From assembly GCF_018143015.1 (NCBI RefSeq), contig NC_054742.1, forward strand, positions 61,078,853 through 61,142,852: 64,000 nucleotides of DNA, read 5' to 3'. Positions 35,180-46,342 of this stretch are shown piece by piece. The notes beneath the pieces were generated by a model. The model made no database searches. It was not told the origin of the DNA and was given only the letters and a program-made list of their open reading frames with translations. The position numbers were made by a program, and so were the translations under genes. The number at the start of each line of letters is the position of its first letter. Position 1 is the first letter of the stretch. Origin of the DNA: Lytechinus variegatus (lineage: Eukaryota > Echinodermata > Echinoidea > Temnopleuroida > Toxopneustidae).

Positions 35180-36325
35180 GACCATTTCGCTCCGAGGGGT
35201 CTTCTAGCATCCAAATGGGTCAATATACAAAAATAAAGAGGATCCGTTTCGAACAGATTTCCGGGTCTCTAGCCCCAAACCAGCCGTCTTCGCTCCCGGG
35301 GTCTTCTACCATTCCGAATGGGTTAATATACAAAAAGTAAAGAAGACTTGTTTCGAACAGATTTTCGGGTCTCTCGCCCCCACCCGCGACCTGGCCAAAT
35401 TGTTCGAAATTGAGCAAAATATGTATTTTCCAAAATAGCCCCCCCAACCAGCCGTCTTCGCTCCAAAGGATCTTCTAGCATCCAAATTGGTCAATATACA
35501 AAAAATAAAGAAGATCCGTTTCTAACAGATTTTCGGGTCTCTCGCCCCACCAGCGACCTGGCCAAATTGTCCTAAATTGAGCAAAATACGTAGTTTTCAA
35601 AAACATGCCCTCAAAACCTCCCCAAACCAGCCGTCTTCGGTCCGAGGGGGTCTTCTAGCATCCGAATGGGTCAATATACAAAAAAGCAAGATCGATTTCA
35701 AATGGATTTCCGGGTCTCTCACCCCACCCACGACCTGGCCAAATTAACCAAAATTGAGCAATATACATATTTCCAAAATAGCCCCCACCCCCCCTAGACC
35801 AGCAGTCTTCGCTCCGAGGGGTCTTCTAGCATCCGATTGCGTCAATACACAAAAAATAAGCAAGATCGACTTTGAACGGATTTTCGGGTCTCTCGCCTCA
35901 CCTGCGACCTGGTCATTGTCGAAAATTAAGCAAAATTCATTTTTTCCAAATCTGCCCCAAATCCCCCCCCCCCAAAAAAAAAAACCAGCCATCTTCGCTC
36001 CGAGAGGTCTTCTTGAATCCAAATGGGTCAGTATACAAAAACAAGCAAGATTGATTTCGTATGGATTTTCGGGTCTCTCGCCCCACCTGGCCAAATCAAC
36101 CAAAATTGAGCAAAATACGTATTTTCCAAAACTGACCCCCAAACCAACTGTCTTCGCTCCGAGGGGTCTTCTAGAATCCAAATGGGTCAATATCCCCCAA
36201 GTCCATCTACCATCCAAGTTTGGTTAAAAAGTGACTTACGGTTGCAGAGTTATGTGTCATAAGGTTTGTGACAGACGACATTTGGATCCGTCTCGCATTC
36301 ACCTCTGGTGGGCGAGACAAAAAAG
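35180..36325 (+). mobile_element. Second minisatellite element, ~115-180-bp monomers
   Basis: The phrase 'cttctagcatccaaatgggt' or a close variant recurs at about 35,202, 35,305, 35,471, 35,653, 35,822, 36,009 and 36,168. Each is followed by 'caatatacaaaaa..aa..aaga' and 'tttcgggtctctcgcccca'. It ends 'gtctcgcattcacctctggt' and 'gggcgagacaaaaaag'. The GTCTCGC/GCGAGAC hairpin plus A-run tail mirrors the GTCTCAC/GTGAGAC plus A-run of the DR1 element, so the two may be distant members of one class. Confidence 0.7.
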
Positions 36326-36975
36326 TCACTTCAGTTGGCAGTAGGTATCTGTATAAAGAAAATATCATATCTGCCCTTTAATTCTACTTCTATCACAGAA
36401 AATTGTCAAGAAGAGACAAATGTATCGTTGAATCCAAATAATTTTATAAACTTAAGGCACTTTACAGGCCAGCAGTTTTGTTAACACATTTGTTTACCAA
36501 TTATGGAAATAAAAACATTTCAAAATTTGAATTTTTAGACAAGTACTATTCTTTTTAAAATTCAGATACTGCCAATTTTTGATATGGTGACTTCAGGAGG
36601 GCTCTTCTAAGCTCTAATTCCTCTTCTAATTGTTTTTCTTTATTTTTCCTTTTTCTTTTCGTTTTTTTCCATTTTTCCTTGGTTTTTGCACCGCTATGCG
36701 AGGGGGGCACTTTTGCCCCCCTGAATCCGCCTAATACTGACTTGAAAGAATCTCACGATTTAAGGACTTGTGTATATGATATCCATGTAGAGGATTCGTA
36801 ACTCATATTGCGAGCACGTTGCACTCCCTGAGCAGCAGAAACCTCTCCAAATTAAAGAAGTGCAACTTTTTAAACTCTTACATGAAACACATATCATCAG
36901 AGCAAAACTTATTCAAATCTCAAACAACAATGCAGATGAAATACAATTTGCAGACCAAAAATAGGAAACGAAGCA

Positions 36976-39900
36976 TTTAATATTAAAATCATCAAAAAAA
37001 GTCTGACAACTTAATCTGCACAAATACATTACAGTAGATGTCGCTATTCATATTATACAGGAATGGCATGGAGTCAGAGATAGCAAGTAAAACAATGCAA
37101 TAAAAAAGAGACAAGTTAACAGTGTGCAAATAATGAGAGAATACATGGATGTAGCTTCCTTACCAAAGTCAAGCTGATCAATGAGGAATAAATAGTACAT
37201 CTCATTTCTGCACAGCCGATATACAATTGTATACATCAGTGATGAACAAATGTCACATTTCACCAAAACCAAGAATAGATGACATACATATCAATGACGA
37301 TTTAAATAGTATTTCTCATTTCAGTAAAGCTTAACCTCATGGGGATAAAAAAAGAATAAGTCAGTACACTATAAGAAACATAATCTTAAGGATGTATGCA
37401 CGGTAAAGCACATCCTTGAAGCATAATCTGACCTATCTATGTGGTGATGCGCATACATTCGTAATTCCGAAAAACGAAATGACGTTCGTAATTCCGAAAA
37501 TGAAGTGAGGTTCGTAATTCCGGAGGTTCGTTAATCTGAAAACGAAAAGAGGTTTGTAATTCCGAAGGTTTGTTAGTCCAAAAACTAAATGATTAACGAA
37601 CCTTATTTCGTTTTCAGACTTACGAACCTTCGGAACAACGAACCTTATTTCGTTTTTGGATTACCGAACATCGATATATAGGCAATTTACATGTTTCGGA
37701 ATAAAGAACCTTCGGAATTACGAAGTGTAACCGTGGTGATGTACTGATATACTGATTTTAAGCCACTCACACTTCATTCACTCTTTGCAAAGCATCTACT
37801 GATTTGATTAACTAATTTTACTTAAGATACTAAGATAGGTCAAATGAAAGGTCTCTGATTTATCAATTACACTCTCCTTGCTAAGGAGAAATTCAAAACG
37901 GAGCCACAAACATTGGATATACTAACAATATGGGGAAAAAATAGAGAAAGACCATAAATTTCAATAAATTGCCCATGTCCATCTGCAATGCCATACATAA
38001 TTTCAGATTGGCTTTCTAATATTTGGGATGATTGTCTTACACATTACAACAGTGATGGATCTAAACTTTTAGAAGGTTCATGTCATTAATTCCTAACCAT
38101 CATAAATGGATGCTTAATGTCATCAAATTAAAATGTACATTCATCAATATCATACCTCACCTCTGCATACAATACATACATGTTCATGTATATCCATTTG
38201 AGATATTACAAATGTTCTAATTCTTATGTGTGAATTACACGTTCATAATTACAGAGAGAGTATTCATATAAGTTTGTAAAATACTTAACAATAATGATGA
38301 TTTTTTTTTACGGTTGGTGGTTCCAAATGCAGCTTTAAATATATAAAAACAAATGAAATTAAAAACAGAAAATAAAAATAAGGGTCTGTAAGCATGTATT
38401 AAGGGGGGGGGGTTGAATTTGAATGTAATCCCACCTATCCCGGATACATGGAGGTTCGGTTATGGCAGGCAAACATATATATATATATTGATAAGCCTCA
38501 GTGTACCTTTTCAGTGAAACATAATAAGAACTCAATTCACATGATTACATTTTGACCAGTAGTGCAGTTGTGAAAACAAAAGGTGATATTACAACACACT
38601 GACATATCATCTTTTGTATCATTTTGCAAATTTCATAAAGAACCAACAAAATAAAAATCAAATTAAACAGATTTCTTAAAAGTGAGAGAAATGATATGAA
38701 GTAAATTAGTAACATACATGTACTCTTGGATGGAATTTATCAAACCTGTAGAGAGTCAACCTTGAATGCGCTTAACTTCGTGAGTATGAAAAATAGTTTT
38801 TCCTTTCATACACCACAAATTGATAGATAACATTGACTTCACATCATCAGGATCAACAACTACACAATGGATATAGTACACAAAGAAAATATGCAATAAA
38901 ACTATTTGGCAAATTATTATTGACTACATAGATAGTCATAGAGCCAAAACCGGACTAAACATTTTATTCAGTAATGTCTAACATTTCATAACATGTGGAA
39001 TAATCACAATCAAACTAGTGAGCATTCAACATTTCACTATAAATAGATTCTCGTGAGTTACTAGTGTTCACAGGCAATTTCAAAATATCAGAAAGCACAA
39101 CCATATTTTCACGTAACATAATTTTGAAAATAATTTGCACACATACCCATAAAGATATGTACATGTACATACATACAATTGATGTAACTCTGAATATTAC
39201 ATATACCTGTCATGACAATTTGCAAGGGCTGAAAAATTCCTTTAAGTGTGTGGGAATCTTTCAAGATCCTTTGAGACAAACTAGCGTCACTTTCCATCAC
39301 TTGTTCATTTGTATAATAAACCTATTTATTTGTAACTTATTTGGCTCAGGAAGTATTAGAACCCCATCTTACAAAGAGTTATGATTGATCCAATCAACCA
39401 CAACTATGGAAATCCAGCAACGTCATCATGATCTAAAAAGCATATTAGTCCCACATGTTTCCTAGATAACCTTGTATATTCATAATCATACAGTCAGTTT
39501 TCTTGCCAATTCAGTGCGATTCTCTTTACACAGGATATTGAGCAGATTTTTTGTGAGAAAAATTATGACAGAGATGGATTTCCAGATACCGGTAGATGAG
39601 GTTGATCGGATCAAACGTAACTTTTTGTAAGACGGGACCCTGATGTAATATGATGGAAAATCGCTCTGACTCGAGTGATATATGCATCTCTTAATAGGTC
39701 GGCCGGATGCTGTGGTTGCCAGATGACACAAATTCAAGACAAATACCTTTAATTACTAGCTACCAAGAAGAGGGTTTCCAAATTGAACACCCTCCCCCCC
39801 AAAAAAAAAACACATATGGAGGACAGGAACACTGGGATGTGCAAGGTAGAAAAATATGTTTAAATTGCCATGTGTGTCTTCCTCAATATCTACACTGAAA

Positions 39901-40112
39901 TGTTGTGAATAATATTTATTTAATTAGCATAAAGCTGCATGTATTGTTGACAGCACAATTTTGTCTCAATAATCTCAACCATAAAACTTGAAATGGAAAA
40001 TGAAAATCCTATTTACAGATTTAAATCCTTATGTGGGATTCAATATATAATCCATAATCCAATACCCAGATTCTTCTGCTCAAGCGTTGATTCTCAAAAT
40101 GCGCCAGACTGC
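36976..40112 (-). other. Probable long 3' UTR of SRSF7 copy B
   Basis: This is non-coding DNA that matches the region after the SRSF7-A stop in patches and in order. ATTAAA on the minus strand at 36,976-36,981 aligns with AATAAA in copy A. Close to the stop the match is strong ('ctgtaaataggatttt' to 'catgcagctttatgct'). Copy B carries an extra fold-back element at 37,450-37,732, which is missing from A. Confidence 0.5.
37450..37732. mobile_element. Fold-back element of 'gttcgtaattccgaa' units
   Basis: The left half repeats 'ttcgtaattccg' in one direction (37,458, 37,485, 37,511, 37,555); the right half holds the inverse ('ttcggaacaacgaa', 'ccttcggaattacgaa'). The two halves face each other around 37,590. 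It is non-coding, and its position suggests insertion into the SRSF7-B downstream region after the gene duplication. Confidence 0.7.
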
Positions 40113-43100
40113 TTAGGATCTTGAACGGCTGTAAAAAAAAATAACAAAACAAAATTACTTGGAAACAACTAGCTTGTTGAGGGAGAAAACCTGTATCTCA
40201 ATAAGTAAAATTTTTAGGAGTTAAACACATGGAGGAAACATGGCTACATATCCAATGTGAGAGCTCGAGAGAATACCCTTTGAAATAGCATTCTGGCTTC
40301 ATTTTTCAGTACAGAGCTGGAATTTGGACAGAACACTGTCAATAGAAATTTATAATACCTTGTAATAAGATCAAACTAAATGGATTCTGCGCGCAGTTGT
40401 AATTCATACTTGCACTGTTTCCAGATCTGAAAAATGATTGTTTACTGCACACCTAACTTTCCAAATCTAACCAAATCCTCATTCCTTCAATGTAAATGAC
40501 CTAAGATTGCTGATGATCCCTTGAGTGGTTCTTGTAAACAGATGTTTAACATATACATGTGTAGTTTTGACACAAGCAGCAACCTTCTTATGAAGAAATA
40601 AGAGTTCTTTACTTGAATTATGATAAGGTATTCAGACAATAAAGAGGTTGGCAACATTGCTATATTTCTAAGCTACAGCTAAACTTTTCTTTGACATAGT
40701 CAGTTATTTGACCTGAAGAAGGTCGACTGATTAACACAGACTTTATTACAAGGAAGACTCGGGCTCCGCACACACATACCTTTGCTTAGGTGAATAGGGA
40801 AAGCAAAATAGCAAATCTCCAAGAGTCTGTTTTGAATTTGAAACAAAATATTGCTAGGGTGTTTGCAAAAGCAACACTGTCTGCATGGATTCATTTTAGT
40901 GTTGACTAGAAGTGGTGCAATAAAGAAGGGGTGTAGGGTGACAGACGTCCACTGTCCAAAAAAACTAATTTGTCTTCTCATCATGTTTTTTATTCAGAAA
41001 AGAAATGACAAATAAAGGGACCCACCTCCTGCTTCTAACATGGCTCCTGCTTTGGCTATAGCTTCCGCTTCGGTTAAGACTTCGGCTGCGGCTGCGACTC
41101 CTGTATCTGGGAGGGCTTCTGGAAACACGACGACGGCGAGGGCTTCGAGATCGTCGAGGGCTTCGAGATCGAGACCTAGAAAGGGATCTGAAGTGAGAAG
41201 GTCACAAATTTGGTTTAGGAATACCAAACTTGAAAATAAAATCATACTACCATGACGATATCCCAGCACCATCCCAAAGATGCAAATCTAGTGGGCTTGA
41301 AAGCATAGTCTGATAAGATATACCCGGTAATAGACAATGCTTTTTTAAATAAAATCTGTTGGCATATTGTTAATATCATTCAATGGGGGTGGGGAGAAAT
41401 AAAGAGATCCAATATACATGGGGGAGGGGGACCAATAGTTGTATTTATGACCTTAATGCAAAAAGGTAGAATCATTATTTGGAGACTAAATTTTAGCGAG
41501 TTCTCAGAATTTTGAATGATGCAAATATTATGAACATAAAAAATATGACTATTTTTAAATCTGTCCAGCTTATGATGAAGTATGAAATGAGTGATACCAT
41601 TATTCAAACAAAATTTGGTCATTTACTCTGAATTTCGCAGTGAGTAAAGTGAAGGCTTCTAAAACATGAGCATAAATACACATTCTTACAGAACTTCTAT
41701 TTCATTTCACTAGCATACTACCTGTATTGAAAATAACTGCAAAAGAAGATGACATTGATGTTAATGTTGACATGAAGAAAAAGAAGAACCATCATTTACA
41801 GATGTGCAGGTAGACAAAAACAGATTGCTGGCGCGCTGAGGGAGACTCGTTTACTACCCTTGCAGTCTCCGTGAAGCAACCAAAGGCTGATAAATCTGAT
41901 ACCAAACTGCCATGATTGTCTTACGGACTACTTTAGATCATCAAAAAAGAATGTCCATATGGTGGAAGTGAAGGATTTGGCCCAGCTTGGCAGACTATGA
42001 CAAGCTTCTTAATAAGGGTAGGTCTGGCTCAGAAGTATGAAGCCAGCTGACCCTTACCATGTCCAAAACATTCCTTTGTTGGATGATTTCTACCATAATT
42101 CACAAAATTGGCAGACTTTAACTTTTTCGATAACTAGCCACGGTGTGCAGATTTAGGGGAGAGATGAAGACGTGATGAATTGGGGCAGACAGAAGCGAGA
42201 GAGGTGACAAGACTGGTGTGGCTGATCACACCTGCGCTGTACTCATCGGAGAAAGCTGGTGGATGCAAGAAGGGCGCATGGTGCGACATTGTTGCTTTGA
42301 ACATGAAGGGTTATGATGGCAGAAGCATTGTAGTTTGTCAAGAGGACCGTACTAGCAGAGCCCTGAAAGGGGTAAGGACGAAGGTATTGGTTCACAAATA
42401 CTGTACTTTGGCTCTTTAATAATGTAATTTAAATGAATTTCTTGCCATACCTGTAATTCACATTCTGTTTTAGAACAATCCCACCAGTTCAAGTAAAAAA
42501 AAAAAAGTTGCAGAGGAATTTAACTCAATGCAATAATTTCCATACATGTATAGCTAAATTTTATACAAAGTCCATCAATCAGTATGTCACAACAGATAAC
42601 CTATGTCTACCTTTAAAGTAAAATGTGGTTATTTCTATCATGTTATGGACTATTTGGCAACAATTTTGACTATGAATATTAAAGGGGAATCACAGAGAAA
42701 GTGTTTAATAGCTTTACAGAATTTATATTTAATTTATTCTCCACTTGCAACACGATGTCAATTGGGTCTATTTGTGACTTCTATTGTGGTGTTGACCAAA
42801 GATTGCACTGGCTCGTCGTAATTAATGAGCTAACTCCAAAACAAGGTTGAACAGGTCCTATAAATCTGGTACAAACTATGAGTTTGTTGATGCACATGCC
42901 CACTGCTTCAAAATAGGCCGCTTACATCATGTGCTTGTAACAGTTCAGTAAACGTGCAAACTTAAAGCTCAGTATTTTCATGTACAATGTATGAGTCAGT
43001 GGCATTTGACACTGCGACCCAAAAATCCAAAAAGATCATCCGAACGCACTTGAACCAAGATTGAAACAGACTGCTCAAATTCAATTTCATTGAGAAAGAA

Positions 43101-45774
43101 ATGTCAGATATCATGATCATTGTGACCACTGACCTTTAACCTTGTGACCCTACAATTGATTTCATCATCATCATTTACACTTAATTCACCAAGTACATTG
43201 AGAAAGCCCCAAATAATGAAAGCGCCCTTTTGGCACAGGGAGCTAAATACATGTAGATATACATTGTTACTGTATTAATGAGTCCACTGTTTATGTAAGT
43301 CAATCAAATCAAACATTGGACTTGTTGATTAAAAACAGAGGACTGACTGATTAATGCAGTATCCTTAGTAAAAAGCACCAATTTAGAGTGATGTGATTAA
43401 AGCATGGAATCTTTATTTGACCTTTCTCAATATACATACTGGATTGAGCCTAAATTAAAAAACAAAAATCTACATCAAACATGTTTTGAAAACCCGGATT
43501 CTGCAACATGAAAGAATGAAGGATACATGAAGCATTTACTTTCCTTCACTTTACAAAAAAAACTGTATTACTACTATAAAAAGTATCATGTATTTTCAAA
43601 GTGACGTGTATTTGCCATGATTCACAAAGGAGCGATGTACACCAACATGAGTATAGAACATTAGAAGTATTATATACGAGTATAAATCCAAGGGGAGAGC
43701 TTCACAAAGCTGTTTGTAACTTACAAAAGACCGGTCCCAAATGCTATCCCCAAACTTATTTCCTGTTACGGAGTGTGAGAGCAAATTTCCTTTAACCCAT
43801 TCCATCCATAATCAAATATTGATCACTTATAAACTATGCCTTCAGGTGTTTGTTAATGGGAGATTTAATCTACAATTTAAATATCAGATTCCAACATTAA
43901 TTGATAGGAATCAAATAAAAAATCGCCATGCATATAACGACTATGAGTGAAACACCATTGCTGCAGATTATGTGGTTGTACATGTGCCTGTGATTTTGGA
44001 AAAAGGCAATACTGCTCTTTGAAAAATAAACGAGATTAGATGTACAATATTGAAAAAAGTTTAAAATGATTATAGTTGATCTCACCTTGAGTAGCGTCTA
44101 CTACCCCTGTAACCACCTGGAGATCTTCCTCTCTTCTCACGACAGTCTCTTGCAAAGTGACCCCTCTGACCACACTCATAGCATCGTTCATTATCAATGT
44201 TCCTACGTCCACCACCAAAACCACCACCACCACCACCATAACCTCGACCACGATCTCGAGACCTTTTTTCGCCGGAGGACAACTCCACTCGAACAGTTCT
44301 TCCACAGAGATATCTGCACAAACACGAATATAATTAAAAATAGTTTCCAAATCCAAACCATGTCATCAACATGATACAATCAAACAAAGGTCTATCCACA
44401 TCAAATCAGCAGATTTTTTTTGAGAATTGTTAGACCGACCCCATTTAATTTTATGCATCAAATGTTCAAGAGTCTCACAAAGCCATGTCAAGTATTTTTA
44501 ATCAAGGTACACAATTGTTTTTTGCTCTTATGTTTCAGCTTCATGATTTTGTTATTTCAATTCATGTTGTCTCTCTGATTTCTTTTAAGAAAAAATTATT
44601 TCATAAATATTAAAGAATGCCCTCTACAACAAGAAAAGGTGTACACATCATGGCTACAGCACACATATATATGGATTTTATACATCTTTATGATACATGC
44701 CCAGCCCGGCTTTAGCGGCAATAATTGCACACACATCATTCCAATAATCCCATTGTTTTTAATATACTCCTTCACAATTGTTTACTTTAAATTCCATCTT
44801 ATATGGTGCTAGAACTTTTCGTTAGATTAAAGGTAAATGCTAGTTTTGGTAACGATATCAAAGTGAGTTCGTACAGAATCCAATGAAATGACCATCAAAG
44901 TGTCTGTTTGTATAAATAAAACGTATGTGCCAAAGGATTCTGGAAGATATTGTGTAATTGCTCAGAAATCAGCAAATAAGCACAGGATTCGGGTAGATCG
45001 TCAGGCCCGACATTCGAAGCAATAATTATACACTGTCCCACATGCGCTTATCTGTGTTGGGGATCTCCAGTCTGAACATTTTTCTGCGTAGATTTCAAGA
45101 TGTCACAAAGTTCAGTTTATGTAACTGTACCAGATCTACATGTAGATCCTCGATGATATATACTTACAATTAAGCCTTGTTTTACAGACTTTCTCATGAA
45201 ATCAGTGTTTACTGCAACTACTGGAATTTCTCTTTAAAACAACTAAGCAATTGATTGATGTCTTAATACAATACTTTGGGGTTTAAAGGAAAAATTATCA
45301 ACCATACAGTAGTAAAATCAAACAAGAAAAAAACCTGTATACATGTACCTGTAATACAAAGACTTTCAGGCCCATATTCTCAAGAGGTTTCATTGTACCA
45401 TGGTATATGATCAAGCTTAATTCAAGCACCCTTTGCCGAATAAGCGCATTTAAAATGGGACTTTTCTTAGTGTATGTGATTTAATCATAATTTAATAACT
45501 TTTTACTCTATTTCACGCAATATACTGTCATAGACAGTAATACTTACGTATTGTCAAGGTTGTGGACAGCATCTTTAGCATCGCGATCGTCTTCAAAAAA
45601 TACAAAAGCAAAGCCTGGAGGATTCCTAGCGACCCAGACATTCTTGACAGGCCCATACTTCATGAATGCATCCTCTATATCTGTACGACTGGCCCCTGAT
45701 GGCAAATCTCCTACATACACTTTGCAACTTAAAGGAACTGGGGAGAACCCTCTTCTGCTCTGGTACCTTGACAT
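40113..45774 (-). CDS. SRSF7: SRSF7-like splicing factor, copy B (4 coding exons)
   Basis: Coding exons are 45,548-45,774, 44,086-44,313, 41,026-41,187 and 40,113-40,128; borders and phases are identical to copy A; 633 nt, 210 aa. RRM: RNP2 VYVGDL at 19-24 and RNP1 PGFAFVFF at 53-60. A Gly-rich hinge (about 100-111, six and three Gly runs) is present only in this copy; copy A has an Arg/Pro/Gly stretch there. Zinc knuckle Cys120, Cys123, His128, Cys133. The RS tail from about 145 is six residues longer in exon 3 than in copy A (an extra SRSPRR-type repeat) and ends SRSRS. Over the RRM the two proteins are about 77% identical (57 of 74, counted by eye). The knuckle supports SRSF7. Both copies keep intact frames and splice sites, so neither looks like a pseudogene. 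Confidence 0.92.
41676..41870 (-). promoter_or_regulatory. Second conserved intron-2 block, copy B
   Basis: This is the counterpart of 19,159-19,350 in copy A. Shared pieces include 'actgcaaaagaagatgacat', 'catttacagatgtgcaggt' and 'attgctggcgcgctgaggg'. The candidate 15-nt micro-exon (between 'cttttgcag' and 'gtagtat' on the minus strand) is present here too. Confidence 0.5.
42058..42362 (-). promoter_or_regulatory. Poison cassette exon in intron 2, copy B
   Basis: The minus-strand acceptor 'ttacccctttcag' precedes 42,362. Donors are 'cgcag|gtgtgat' (exon 42,232-42,362, 131 nt) and 'catg|gtaaggg' (42,058-42,362, 305 nt). Joined to exon 2 it reads R-A-L-L-V-R-S-S and then TGA at 42,338-42,340. 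Against copy A there are 11 differences in 131 nt, with 42,260-42,323 identical to 19,676-19,739. The first 24 nt, which are translated, vary more than the part after the stop, which argues for selection on RNA and not on protein. Confidence 0.78.
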
Positions 45775-45788
45775 GATTTGTCTCTATT
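45775..45788 (-). other. 5' UTR stub with conserved acceptor, copy B
   Basis: Fourteen bases separate the ATG from the acceptor 'ctttataacag', which follows a strong pyrimidine tract ('cttttctatcctcctcttt'). A non-coding first exon upstream is implied, as in copy A. Confidence 0.75.
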
Positions 45789-45971
45789 CTGTTATAAAGA
45801 GGAGGATAGAAAAGGAAAAAGTTAGCTTGTTTAGCAATTACCACTAGGAAACTTGTTTTCCGGCCGAGGGCCCATTTCTGGAAACAGACAAGTAACTCAT
45901 CAATGTATCTTGTACGTCAACCACAGACTTAGCTCCTATTTTAGCCTGTTTTTGGCAAAGGCTCCCTACAT

Positions 45972-46065
45972 AATTCATCATCTTTCTGCAGATAGTATCA
46001 ATATCAAGGGACATGTAGTTAGAAATCCCTTGATATTGATACTATCAGTAGAAAGATGATGAATT
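45972..46065. ncRNA. 40-bp near-perfect hairpin, pre-miRNA-like
   Basis: The left arm 45,972-46,011 and right arm 46,026-46,065 pair at 38 of 40 positions with a 14-nt loop. The single internal bubble (about position 17 of the stem) and the stem and loop sizes are within the range of miRNA precursors. It lies about 200 bp upstream of the SRSF7-B start exon, probably in the 5' UTR intron. It could equally be a tiny MITE remnant or an inverted duplication; expression is unknown. Confidence 0.35.
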
Positions 46066-46082
46066 GAGAAATGCATCAATTA

Positions 46083-46342
46083 AGAAGGTCTCGCCTGGCC
46101 TGATATCACGATCAAGAAAATGCAATAACTTTTTACCTGATCACCCTTTTGGACACACGTGTGGTATTTATACCAAGTGTAAACAAAATTGATGCAAAAA
46201 TAAAGAAATGAGAGCAATTTGAACAATAACTTGACCTTTTGACTCATGACCTTTGACCCCATCACCCTCATGAACACACATGTGTGGAGAAATGATTACT
46301 AGTTTTCTACCGAACTTCGTTCATGGCAGGAAAGACAAAAAT
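46083..46342. mobile_element. Diverged relative of the minisatellite elements
   Basis: It begins 'aaggtctcgcctggcctga' and ends 'ggcaggaaagacaaaaatt'. Inside are two weakly similar monomers, each with 'atcaccc' and 'gaacacacatgtgtgg'-type text, and 'catgacctttgacccc', a near match to the DR1 motif. Head and tail again face each other around a TCTCGCC / caggaaaGAC plus A-run. Confidence 0.45.

Noticed and set aside
35744-36227. 157-codon frames on both strands
   Set aside because: They arise from minisatellite monomers whose length keeps frame for a few units; the repeated peptide (APRGLLES-like) is a by-product.
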